Notes under the pieces: generated by a model | Seen by the model: only the letters and a program-made list of their open reading frames with translations | The model's database searches: none | What the model was told of the DNA's origin: nothing | Program-made: the position numbers and the translations under genes | NCBI GenBank assembly: GCA_034927685.1 | Contig: JAYFPO010000015.1 | Location: 1 to 61,246 of the forward strand | Direction of reading: 5' to 3' | DNA: 61,246 nucleotides | Source of the DNA: RGIG3159 sp034927685 | GTDB lineage: Bacteria > Bacillota > Clostridia > Oscillospirales > Oscillospiraceae | Part shown: piece after piece, positions 23,471-30,913 of the stretch | Numbering within the stretch: position 1 is the first letter of the stretch | Layout: each line of letters opens with the position of its first letter

Positions 23471-24322
23471 ATGAAACTTGACCGGGAGCAGGAACTGATG
23501 ACGCGCCTTTCGCTGGTGCAGAAGCTCAGCCTGAGCGAAGCCATGGATTTGCTGCACGTTTCGGAATCTACTGCCCGTCGGATGTTTGCCAAGCTGGAAA
23601 GCGACGGCTTCGCCATCCGAACACACGGCGGGGTGCAATGCGTCAGCCACGCCATGACGCTCTATTCCTTTGAATACGGTGCGCGGACCAACATCCATCA
23701 AAAAACGGCCATCGCCCGGGAGGCCTGTAAGCTCCTGGAGGATGGAGACGTGCTTTTTTGCGATTCCGGTACTACCATCCAGTGTTTCTGTGCGGAGATG
23801 GTCTATTTTCTGAAACGGGAGAAGCTCAATATCAAGGTGTACACCAACTCCCTGGCCAATCTGGAGCTGTTGACGCCCTACATGCCGGTCACGCTGGTGG
23901 GCGGCGAGTACCGCGAAAACCGCAAGGACTTCTACGGTTATCTGACGGAGCAGGCCCTGTCCGGCCTGTACTTCAATAAGAGCTTCGTGGGCGCGGACGG
24001 CTGCATGCAGGGCAAGCAGTTTACGACGACCGACTTTGAGACGGCCCGCGTCAATGAGGTGGCCATGCGCAACTCGGAACGGACCATTATGCTGGTTGAC
24101 TCGTCCAAATTCAAGATTTCCTCGCATGTCGCCTACGCGCCGGTGCAGAAGCTGCACGCCATCGTGACCGACAGCGGGATTGACCCGGCGACGCTGGCCC
24201 AGCTTCGCCGCACCGAGGCGCGGGTATTCTGTGCCGACGTGCCGGAAGCGGAGATGCCGGAGGAGCGCGCACCCGACGAGCGGGTACCGGACGAGAATGA
24301 AATCAGAACGAGAGGGTATTGA
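23471..24322 (+). CDS. DeoR-family transcriptional regulator
   Basis: 283 residues, with AGGAGGATGGAG before the ATG. The first 60 residues are a winged helix: LSLSEAMDLLHVSESTARRMF and FAIRTHGGVQ. The rest is a DeoRC sugar-phosphate sensor: DGDVLFCDSGTTIQCF is the phosphate-binding loop, VYTNSLANLELL and LVGGEYRENRKDFYG follow, and FVGADGCMQGKQFTTTD is conserved. The effector is likely a phosphorylated intermediate made by the FGGY kinase. A Pro/Glu-rich tail (EMPEERAPDERVPDEN) is unusual for the family. It lies inside the operon, so autoregulation of the 14813 promoter is expected. Confidence 0.9.
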   Translation: MKLDREQELMTRLSLVQKLSLSEAMDLLHVSESTARRMFAKLESDGFAIRTHGGVQCVSHAMTLYSFEYGARTNIHQKTAIAREACKLLEDGDVLFCDSGTTIQCFCAEMVYFLKREKLNIKVYTNSLANLELLTPYMPVTLVGGEYRENRKDFYGYLTEQALSGLYFNKSFVGADGCMQGKQFTTTDFETARVNEVAMRNSERTIMLVDSSKFKISSHVAYAPVQKLHAIVTDSGIDPATLAQLRRTEARVFCADVPEAEMPEERAPDERVPDENEIRTRGY

Positions 24323-24323
24323 A

Positions 24324-25031
24324 ATGAAGCCTACCATCAGAACTCCGTATTTTGAAATCGGAACAAAGAACTATATTTACGGCGACAAGGTGCTGGAATA
24401 CGCCCTGGCCGCCGACAGAGCCGCGGAGAAGTACGACATCGATGTGCTCTTTATCTGCCCCGCCGTGGAGATTCGACAGGTCGCGCAAAACACCAGGCAT
24501 CTGATCGTGCTGGCGCCCTACATGGATACCCTGTATCCCGGCCGCGGCATGGCCGATACCCTGCCGGAGGGCCTCAAGGCCGCGGGCGCGCAGGGCGTCG
24601 TCATCAACCACTGCGAAAAGCCAATGAGCCTGCCCCAGATGAAAGCCACCATCGACCGCGCCAGAGAGCTGGACTTGTTGGTCTTTGCCTGCGCGGACAC
24701 GCTGGCGGAGGCCAAGGCCATCGCGCAGCTCCATCCCGACATCATCAATCCGGAGCCATCAGAAGTCATCGGCGGCGGCAATGGCGTCAGCCCCATGGCC
24801 TATGTGAAGGATTCCATTCAGGTCATCAAAAACATCTACCCCGACATCATGGTCGAGCAGGCCGCCGGTATTACGAACGGACAGCAGGTCTATGACTTCA
24901 TCATGGCGGGCTCCGAGGCTGCGGGCGCCGCGTCCGGCATTATGAACGCGGAGGACCCCATCGCGATGATCGACGAGATGATCGCCGCCACCCGCCGTGC
25001 CGCGGACGATCTCAAAAAACTGAACGCCTGA
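24324..25031 (+). CDS. Archaeal-type triosephosphate isomerase-like protein
   Basis: 235 residues. The ATG at 24324 starts just after the DeoR stop; a longer frame overlapping that gene is a shadow. It has the TIM-barrel pattern of archaeal-type TpiA: Lys15 in GTKNYIYG, His in VVINHCEKPM, Glu in INPEPSEVIGGG, and VSPMAYVKDSIQ. These three correspond to the catalytic Lys, His and Glu of triosephosphate isomerase. Being in a sugar operon and divergent from housekeeping TpiA, it may isomerise a related phosphorylated aldose/ketose, for example a tetrulose phosphate. An operon aldolase is missing, so its exact substrate is open. Confidence 0.78.
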   Translation: MKPTIRTPYFEIGTKNYIYGDKVLEYALAADRAAEKYDIDVLFICPAVEIRQVAQNTRHLIVLAPYMDTLYPGRGMADTLPEGLKAAGAQGVVINHCEKPMSLPQMKATIDRARELDLLVFACADTLAEAKAIAQLHPDIINPEPSEVIGGGNGVSPMAYVKDSIQVIKNIYPDIMVEQAAGITNGQQVYDFIMAGSEAAGAASGIMNAEDPIAMIDEMIAATRRAADDLKKLNA

Positions 25032-25041
25032 GGAGAAAACT

Positions 25042-25536
25042 ATGGTTTATCGAGAGTCATTTCAGGTCCAGTCCCGGGACCGCGCGGTCAGCTTTCACGA
25101 CGTGACCGACAAGGTCAGAGAGATCGCGGCCGCGTCCGGGATGAAAAACGGCATCGTGGTGGTCTATTCCCACCACACTACTTGCTCCGTCATCACGCAG
25201 GAGTGTGCGTTTGATCGCTCTATGACCGGATTGGAAACGCTCCAGCAGGACTTGGTCAATGTGTTTGAGGACATCATTCCAACCTGCCGCTATGAGGGAA
25301 TGTACCTGCATCCCGGCCAGGAGGCCATCGACTTCGCGGCGACGCAAGGCGAGGACCGCTTCGGCTGCCACAATACCGACGCCCACCTGCGCTCCTCCAT
25401 CATCGGGAGAAACGTCACGATCGTCATGGCGGACGGCGAGCTGGATCTGGGCGAGTTTGGCCGCATCCACTTCATCGACTGGGACCAGACCCGCGCCCGC
25501 AAGAGAACGGTGCAGGTCATGGCCGTCGGCGAATAA
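25042..25536 (+). CDS. YjbQ/UPF0047-family protein
   Basis: 164 residues with GAGGAGAA before the ATG. The signatures are VVYSHHTTCSVITQE, GQEAIDFAATQGED, LRSSIIGRNVTIVM and GELDLGEFGRIHFIDWD. The His pair and the late Glu/Asp cluster form the conserved pocket. YjbQ proteins have been tied to weak thiamine-phosphate synthase activity, but the true role is unclear. Being the last gene of a carbohydrate operon, it may act on a phosphorylated intermediate here. Family call firm, function open. Confidence 0.88.
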   Translation: MVYRESFQVQSRDRAVSFHDVTDKVREIAAASGMKNGIVVVYSHHTTCSVITQECAFDRSMTGLETLQQDLVNVFEDIIPTCRYEGMYLHPGQEAIDFAATQGEDRFGCHNTDAHLRSSIIGRNVTIVMADGELDLGEFGRIHFIDWDQTRARKRTVQVMAVGE

Positions 25537-25540
25537 ATCC

Positions 25541-25580
25541 CATGCGGGCTTGCCGCCGGTTTTGGCAGCAAGCCCGCATG
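25541..25580 (+). terminator. Hairpin at the end of the carbohydrate operon
   Basis: CATGCGGGCTTGC and GCAAGCCCGCATG pair, with a further GCC/GGC inside. No clean T-run follows, but the position between convergent genes suits a terminator. About 215 nt up to the LarA-like gene hold nothing else that I recognise. Confidence 0.65.
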
Positions 25581-25796
25581 ATGTTTGCCAGGCTACAGGC
25601 ATAAACGGGGGAGCGTGGACCCGTCGAACGGCGGAACAAGTACCGTCGCGCCCGGCGCAGCGCGCCGTCCAGCGCCGCTTGCGCGGTCGAGATGGGATTT
25701 GGAACGATCCAGCGGACTGGAATCCGGTACCTTGACGGTTTGTACGCCGCCGCAAAAGCCGGGTTGAAATTTCCGGATTTTGGGATTTCCTGCTGC

Positions 25797-27083
25797 TCAT
25801 GCATTGACAATCACGGACACCCCGTCTGGAATGGCCAGTATGCCGCCGTTTTGAATGCCGCGACCGGCCAGCAGCCGATCCGCCAGCGCCAGCGCCTCGG
25901 GGATGGAATGGGCTGGCAGCATGTGCAGATCCCGCACCATCGCGTCCGGCGCCGCCGAGACAAAGACGACGTCTGCCCGCTGCAGGATGCGCGCAAATAT
26001 CTGGGCCTGCCACTGGTCCACCTCGGTGTGCGCCGGGTCGGTGGCAAGGATGCGTGCGGTCAGCCGCCGCACGTCCGGCGCCAGGCGGAATGCGTCGTAA
26101 AATGACTGGCCGCCGTGGCCGTCGCCGCACTCCGCCAGCATGATGATGACGCCGCCCGGGCGGATCGTGGTCTCCGCCGCCGACATGCCCTTGACGGACT
26201 GATAGATATCCCGGTCCAAGGGATAGCCACCGTTTGAGGTGATTACAATATCCGCCGGAACGGCCCGGACCGCGCAGCGGTCACGGAGGTAGCCGCAGCC
26301 CAGGTCGTGGACGGCCTCTGGCGCACCCGCAGCGGCAAAGACGGGCTCCCGCGCCGCATTCAGCACCACATTGACGCAAAACGCCAGTTTTGCCGCCTTG
26401 GCGGCATAGCGCATATCCTCGTGTACGGGATTGCCGGAGAGAACCCCGGTCCGGGCGTGGGGATCCGCGAGAAAAGCGGCGTTATGGTTGTAGAGCACGG
26501 TCTCCCGGGAGGCGATACCGGGCATGACGCTCTTGCGTCCGCCGGAGAAACCGGCAAAAAAGTGCGGCTCGATAAAGCCCTCGGAGAGCAGCAGGTCTGC
26601 TTCGGCGGCCAGACGGTTGATGACGAGCTTCCCGCCGGATGGCAGCGTGCCGATGGCGCGCAGGTTTTCTTCGTCGTCGCAGTCGTGGACGACGATCGTT
26701 TCCCGCGCAAAGATCTCCTCGCCGAATTTGGCGCGGAGCTCCGCCTGCGTTGTGGGGCGGTGGCAGCCGGTGGCGATCAGAAAGGTGATCTCGGCGTCCG
26801 GATTGCCGCGGCGGATTTCGTCCAGCATCGGCGGGGCCAGCAGCCGGGACGGCACGGGGCGCGTATGATCCGAGGCGAGGATGACGACGCGCCGTTTGCC
26901 GCGGCAAAGGTCTGCGAGCCGCGGTGCGCCAACGGGACGCGAAAGGGCATCCTGAATCAGCGCCGCGGGCGGCTTGGCCGGACGGGCGCCGTGGAGGCCG
27001 GAGTACAGCGCGCCAAGAAAGCGGCTGTCCGGGAGGTCGGCCAGCAGCTCGGTTTTTCCGTAGGAAAATGGAATGATCGGCAT
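25797..27083 (-). CDS. LarA-family nickel-dependent racemase/epimerase
   Basis: 428 residues. SDHTRPVPSRLL and ATGCHRP are the N-terminal LarA motifs. HDCDDEENL and EPHFFAGFSGGRKSVMPG follow; the Lys in GGRKS corresponds to the residue that binds the nickel-pincer cofactor. LarA proteins racemise lactate or epimerise other 2-hydroxy acids by hydride transfer through that cofactor. The cofactor-synthesis genes larB, larC and larE are not in this window. The gene stands alone on the minus strand, convergent with the sugar operon, so it may work on hydroxy acids derived from that sugar, but nothing proves it. The ribosome site is AGGAG six to ten bases before the ATG. Confidence 0.88.
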   Translation of the reverse strand: MPIIPFSYGKTELLADLPDSRFLGALYSGLHGARPAKPPAALIQDALSRPVGAPRLADLCRGKRRVVILASDHTRPVPSRLLAPPMLDEIRRGNPDAEITFLIATGCHRPTTQAELRAKFGEEIFARETIVVHDCDDEENLRAIGTLPSGGKLVINRLAAEADLLLSEGFIEPHFFAGFSGGRKSVMPGIASRETVLYNHNAAFLADPHARTGVLSGNPVHEDMRYAAKAAKLAFCVNVVLNAAREPVFAAAGAPEAVHDLGCGYLRDRCAVRAVPADIVITSNGGYPLDRDIYQSVKGMSAAETTIRPGGVIIMLAECGDGHGGQSFYDAFRLAPDVRRLTARILATDPAHTEVDQWQAQIFARILQRADVVFVSAAPDAMVRDLHMLPAHSIPEALALADRLLAGRGIQNGGILAIPDGVSVIVNA

Positions 27084-27147
27084 TTCGGACGCTCCTTTTT
27101 TTCACAGGCATCAAACACAAGCGCGGGCGGCGCGCCTGCGCCGGGAC

Positions 27148-27176
27148 TTGTAATTCAGAAGAACATTTTATATAAT
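27148..27176 (+). promoter_or_regulatory. Promoter of the YesL-like gene
   Basis: TTGTAA (27148-27153), a 17-nt spacer and TATAAT (27171-27176), 33 nt before the ATG. Confidence 0.75.
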
Positions 27177-27208
27177 AAAGGTGCTGAAAGGCAACGGGAG
27201 GGAACACC

Positions 27209-27838
27209 ATGAAGAATTTATTCAACCTTGACGCGCCGATCGTACAGTTTGCCGGGAAGATGGCGACGCTGCTTTGGATGAATGTTCTGTGGCTTTTCTG
27301 CTGCCTCCCGCTTCTCACGATCGGTGCGTCCACCACGGCGCTGTACCGGATGATGTTCAACCTGCGGCAGGATAAGTCCTGTACGGCCAAAGACTTTTTC
27401 CGTGCCTTTGCCGCCAACTTCAAACAGGCCACGGTGCACTTCCTGATTTTGCTGCTGCTTTTTGCGGTACTCTATGCGTATTACTACGGGATCTGTCTGG
27501 TTACGAACCAGGTCGTGCAGTTTTTGCTGCTGGCGGCTTTCTGCGCGATGTTCCTGTTTGTGGGCTTTACGGCGGTCTATGTTTTCCCGCTGACGGCGTA
27601 TTTTGAAAACTCCGTGCTGCGCACCCTGCGCAACGCGCTGATTCTCAGCGTCACGCATTACCGGCAGACCGTGATCGTCTTTGCGCTCTCCCTGCTGCCC
27701 GCGATTGCGCTCGCCGTCTCACTCTACTGGTTCCTGCGCCTCGGCTACATCTGGGCGCTGATCGCCCCGGGACTCATCGCCTATTGGAGTTCGGGCCAGC
27801 TGCAAAAGGTCTTTGACTCCTGTGCGGAGCAGCCCTGA
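27209..27838 (+). CDS. YesL-family (DUF624) integral membrane protein
   Basis: 209 residues with GGGAGG before the ATG. Five or six membrane segments fill the sequence. The start, MKNLFNLDAPIVQFAGKMATL, through LLTIGASTTALYRMM is the characteristic YesL N-terminus, shown here in parts. Such proteins are often found with sugar ABC transporters and are of unknown role. The operon promoter at 27148 is its own, and no partner gene follows closely. Confidence 0.82.
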   Translation: MKNLFNLDAPIVQFAGKMATLLWMNVLWLFCCLPLLTIGASTTALYRMMFNLRQDKSCTAKDFFRAFAANFKQATVHFLILLLLFAVLYAYYYGICLVTNQVVQFLLLAAFCAMFLFVGFTAVYVFPLTAYFENSVLRTLRNALILSVTHYRQTVIVFALSLLPAIALAVSLYWFLRLGYIWALIAPGLIAYWSSGQLQKVFDSCAEQP

Positions 27839-28014
27839 TACACGCGGCCGCCGCGTAAGTATTCCTTTCCAACAGTATCACATGGGCGGCAAAAAAAACA
27901 TAAGATTTTTGCAAAAAACGGGCAGATCGGATCGGAGGACGTTCCTGCGTGACCAATAATTTCCGGAGTAGCGCCGCTGCACGTTGGACAAACTGAGCGT
28001 GGAGGTGGCGAAAC

Positions 28015-28191
28015 ATGAACGCTTTGGAATTGCCCATGGGATTCGGTATGGCGCTGGCCAAGGACAGCTCGGCGATGGCACGCTTCGCGTCTCTGACGGA
28101 CGCAAAGCAACAGACCATTTTGGAAGGGACGCATAAGATCCGCTCGAAACAAGAGATGGAACAGTATGTGCGGTCGATCCCGATGCAGTAA
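28015..28191 (+). CDS. Small 58-residue conserved-looking protein
   Basis: ORF of 58 codons with GGAGG eight bases before the ATG. It starts MNALELPMGFGMALAKD and ends EQYVRSIPMQ. I recall similar small clostridial hypothetical proteins (L-P-x-G-F-G-x-A-L at the start, S-K-x-E-M-x-x-Y-V near the end), but no function is known. It is soluble-looking and probably helical, with Met-rich patches. It is followed by a repeat element (28234-28320). Calling it real rests on the ribosome site and the remembered family pattern. Confidence 0.65.
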   Translation: MNALELPMGFGMALAKDSSAMARFASLTDAKQQTILEGTHKIRSKQEMEQYVRSIPMQ

Positions 28192-28233
28192 AGAAAGGTC
28201 CAGTTGCGGTCTAGTTGTCCGTGCGTAAAAAAA

Positions 28234-28320
28234 CTGTCATTCTGAGGCCGCCGGGCCGAAGGGTCCTTCCCAAAACAACATGGAGCGGGAAAGATCCTTC
28301 GCCGGCGCTCAGGATGGCAG
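28234..28320. repeat. MITE-like imperfect inverted repeat
   Basis: CTGTCATTCTGAGGCCGCC at the left and the reverse complement of CTGCCATCCTGAGCGCCGGC at the right bound an 87-bp element; the arms also share CGAAGG and TCTTTCCC-like inner parts. TGTCATTCTGAG-type palindromes are widespread interspersed repeats in bacteria. It lies between two convergent genes and ends in CTTTTT, so it can also act as a terminator. Confidence 0.75.
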
Positions 28321-28356
28321 CTTTTTCAGCAATATTGCACGGTTCGGCAGGATCAT

Positions 28357-29652
28357 TTACGACAGGGGTCCGCGATCCCAGTCGGTTCCGGTGTGCTCCT
28401 GCAGATCTGAAATGGTTTGCAGGAGCTTGTCGTGCACCGCGTCCGAAACGCGGCCCAGATAGGCGGAATCGTAGAGCGCGATGGACTGATAGACGTCCAG
28501 AATCTCGAAGCGTCCGGAGGTGCTATCCGCCGTCCCGGCCAGATAAACGGGGACGTATTCCACATGGGAAATTTCGGTCTCCCCGGTCGTGCTGTTTTTG
28601 GAGAACGCGAGGTTTAGTACGACGCTCTCCTGTGCGTAGTCCCGGCTCGCCGAGGAGAGAAAGTTCCCCAGACTGTTGCAGAGCAGGACCTCTTTGACCG
28701 TGCCGTCCGTTCGCGTGACGGACTGCAGCTCCATGGGGCCGACCATATGGGAATGGCTGCCCAGGATTACATCAACCCCGTTTTCAAACATCAGCTTGGT
28801 GATGGCTGTCTGCGACTCGCTGACAGCCATTTTGTATTCGCTGCCCCAGTGGACCATCGCGACAATGACGTCCGGAGACAGCGCCTTCGCGGCGGTGATG
28901 GCGTTTTGGATCGCGGTGGTGTTTACCTTGGAATACTGCGTATCATAGTCCTGGTAGAGGACATCTGCGCAGTAGTCGCTGCCGGTGGGAATCGACATCC
29001 CGTCAAAGCCCTTGGTAAAGGCAAGAAAAGCAATCCGAATGCCGCCGACCTCCTTCAGAAGCACGCCGCCGGAGGCGCTGCGCTCCGCCTGCGTCGCGTA
29101 GGTACCGAGCGGTTCGATGCCGCTGTTTCGGACGGTGGAGAGGGTGGCGGCCAGGCCGGACATTCCGCCGTCCAGACTTTTGGAGTTCGCGGTCTGCAAA
29201 ATGTCGAAGCCAAGTGTTTTCAGTGTGTCCGCCAGGGAGGGAGGCGCGGAACAGCCATTCCCGCCGTAGGGCTCGCCGGAAAAGGTGAGCTCCAGATTGC
29301 CGACGGTCAGATCGGACGCGGAGAGCAGCCCGGCTACGTTCAGAAATGCGTTTGTAAAATCATAGGAGCCGTCTGCCTGCTGCGCGCTGGCTAAAACGCC
29401 GTCGTCGATGGAGATGTCACCGACGGCGGTCAGCGTTGCCGTCTCATAGGTGACTGGCTCCGCCGCGGTCTCAGCGGCGTTCGAGTGCTGTTCCAGGAGG
29501 CGAAGAAGAAAGGCGGCGCCAATTACGATCACGACCGCCAGTAAAAGAATCAGGAGGGAATTCCGTTTCCTCCGAAAAAAGCCCTGTTTTGCGGCGCCGC
29601 CGGAGGCGGGGACGGTCCGGCGATTGGCGCGCCGCTCTGAATCTGCCAACAA
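28357..29652 (-). CDS. CapA-family (PGA_cap) protein, membrane-anchored
   Basis: 431 residues, TTG start after an AAAGGGGGG ribosome site. A short basic N-terminus is followed by a membrane segment (about 31-50), then the extracellular CapA metallophosphatase-like fold. LTAVGDISIDDGV is the first metal motif, SDLTVGNLELTFSGE the second, and AMVHWGSEY with ILGSHSHMVGPME the last. The central motif is unusual: TANSKSLDGG stands where relatives usually have NNHxxDYG, so a conserved Asn-His pair is lost. It may be catalytically altered. CapA relatives help make poly-gamma-glutamate capsule, but no capB/capC genes are near. Its own promoter lies at 29682-29710. Confidence 0.8.
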   Translation of the reverse strand: MLADSERRANRRTVPASGGAAKQGFFRRKRNSLLILLLAVVIVIGAAFLLRLLEQHSNAAETAAEPVTYETATLTAVGDISIDDGVLASAQQADGSYDFTNAFLNVAGLLSASDLTVGNLELTFSGEPYGGNGCSAPPSLADTLKTLGFDILQTANSKSLDGGMSGLAATLSTVRNSGIEPLGTYATQAERSASGGVLLKEVGGIRIAFLAFTKGFDGMSIPTGSDYCADVLYQDYDTQYSKVNTTAIQNAITAAKALSPDVIVAMVHWGSEYKMAVSESQTAITKLMFENGVDVILGSHSHMVGPMELQSVTRTDGTVKEVLLCNSLGNFLSSASRDYAQESVVLNLAFSKNSTTGETEISHVEYVPVYLAGTADSTSGRFEILDVYQSIALYDSAYLGRVSDAVHDKLLQTISDLQEHTGTDWDRGPLS

Positions 29653-29681
29653 AATTCCCCCCTTTCCGACATGCTTTCTTT

Positions 29682-29710
29682 ATTCTACAATGCAGCGGCA
29701 GATTCTACAA
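29682..29710 (-). promoter_or_regulatory. Promoter of the CapA-like gene
   Basis: On the minus strand TTGTAG (29705-29710), a 17-nt spacer and TAGAAT (29682-29687). The decamer ATTGTAGAAT occurs twice here. Confidence 0.5.
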
Positions 29711-29760
29711 TAGGGAATTATGTAAATCTTCTGGAATTTTTTTTGGCGAAAAGACGATAG

Positions 29761-29789
29761 TTGGCGAAAGGCGTTTTGTGTGCTATAAT
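29761..29789 (+). promoter_or_regulatory. Upstream promoter (P1) of the GH25 gene
   Basis: TTGGCG (29761-29766), a 17-nt spacer and TATAAT (29784-29789). The 346-nt divergent region 29653-29998 also contains the CapA promoter, P2 and two dyads (29791-29842 and 29858-29889). Confidence 0.65.
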
Positions 29790-29857
29790 CGTGGCTGCTG
29801 AACAAACGGATTTGATCCGCCGTTTTGCAGAAAGACAGCCACTGTTTTAACGCGTAT

Positions 29858-29889
29858 TTTCGCTGGAGCATCACGATGCTAAAGCGAAA
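29858..29889. repeat. Interrupted palindrome upstream of the GH25 gene
   Basis: TTTCGCTGGAGCATC and GATGCTAAAGCGAAA around AC: CGCT/AGCG and AGCATC/GATGCT pair, with symmetric GG/AA bulges. It lies between P1 and P2 and could be an operator or an RNA hairpin in the P1 transcript. Confidence 0.65.
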
Positions 29890-29922
29890 GGTACAGGGAG
29901 TTTGACCGGATTGTCAAAAACC

Positions 29923-29951
29923 TTGCGGCTTTGGCCAGTATGCATTATAAT
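29923..29951 (+). promoter_or_regulatory. Proximal promoter (P2) of the GH25 gene
   Basis: TTGCGG (29923-29928), a 17-nt spacer and TATAAT (29946-29951), 48 nt before the ATG. A short hairpin (GCCCTC / GAGGGC) sits just after it in the leader. Confidence 0.7.
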
Positions 29952-29998
29952 AGGAAAGCCCTCCCAGAGAGGGCGACTACCGCGGAACGGAGAGGCTT

Positions 29999-30871
29999 AT
30001 GGCAAAGCAAGGAAGAAAGAAAAAAAAGACCCACAGCAAGGCCGCCGTGGCGGTGGCCACAGTGTTGTCTGTGATCCTGCTGGCAGGAATCGGAATCGGC
30101 GTGTTCCACATTGCGGTTCGTCTGCGGGATGAGCGGGCCGCGAGCGCCGCAGGGGTGCAGAATTTTGAGGCGGACATTCCGCGCAACACCTATTTGGCGG
30201 ATGGATTTTCCAGCACGGACGGCAGACTCGCCTATGAGGACGACCTGTGGACGTCGGAGACCGGAATCGACGTTTCCGTGCATCAGGGCACGATCGACTG
30301 GGCCGCCGTCGCAGGCGACGGGATCCAGTACGCGGTGATCCAGGCGGGCTACCGCGGCTATTCGGACGGCGATCTGGGCGAGGACGAGCAGTTCGCGGCC
30401 AATCTTTCCGGCTCCGCCGCCGCCGGCGTGAAGCGGGGCGTCTACTTCTTTTCCCAGGCGTCCAGCGAGGAGGAGGCCCGCCGCGAGGCGGACTTTGTTC
30501 TGAAGCTGCTGAATGGCGCGGCGCTGGAGCTGCCGGTGTTCTTCGACTGGGAACGGGTGGAAAGCGACACGGCCAGAAGCGGCGACGTCGCGGGGGAAAC
30601 GGTCACCGCCTGCGCCCGGGCGTTCTGTGAGGAGATCACGGCGGCAGGCTATGAGGCCGGCGTCTACTTCAGTCAGAACGACGTCTACACACTGGTGGAT
30701 CTGAGCCAGCTTTTGGAATATCCGCTCTGGATGGCGGAGTACCAGTCGGAGCCGGATTTTTTCTATGATTTTGCCTACTGGCAATATACGGACAGCGGCA
30801 CGGTGGCGGGGATCAACGCGCCGGTGGATATGAACCTCCGATTCGTGCAAAAGGAAACGGCGGCAAACTGA
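29999..30871 (+). CDS. GH25-family muramidase with N-terminal membrane anchor
   Basis: 290 residues; AACGGAGAGG precedes the ATG. A very basic start (KQGRKKKKTHSK) and a hydrophobic helix (about 16-40) anchor it in the membrane with the domain outside. GIDVSVHQGTIDWAAV is the first strand of the GH25 barrel with the conserved Asp. YAVIQAGYRGYSDG, VKRGVYFFSQ, and PVFFDWERVE (catalytic Asp/Glu) follow; YPLWMAEYQ and FAYWQYTDSG complete it. GH25 enzymes cleave peptidoglycan between MurNAc and GlcNAc, so it probably remodels the cell's own wall. Two promoters lie upstream. The NagD-like gene follows after 42 nt. Confidence 0.92.
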   Translation: MAKQGRKKKKTHSKAAVAVATVLSVILLAGIGIGVFHIAVRLRDERAASAAGVQNFEADIPRNTYLADGFSSTDGRLAYEDDLWTSETGIDVSVHQGTIDWAAVAGDGIQYAVIQAGYRGYSDGDLGEDEQFAANLSGSAAAGVKRGVYFFSQASSEEEARREADFVLKLLNGAALELPVFFDWERVESDTARSGDVAGETVTACARAFCEEITAAGYEAGVYFSQNDVYTLVDLSQLLEYPLWMAEYQSEPDFFYDFAYWQYTDSGTVAGINAPVDMNLRFVQKETAAN

Positions 30872-30913
30872 ATCATTTTCTCTGCGGCGCGACCGCCGCA
30901 GAAAGGAGAGCGC

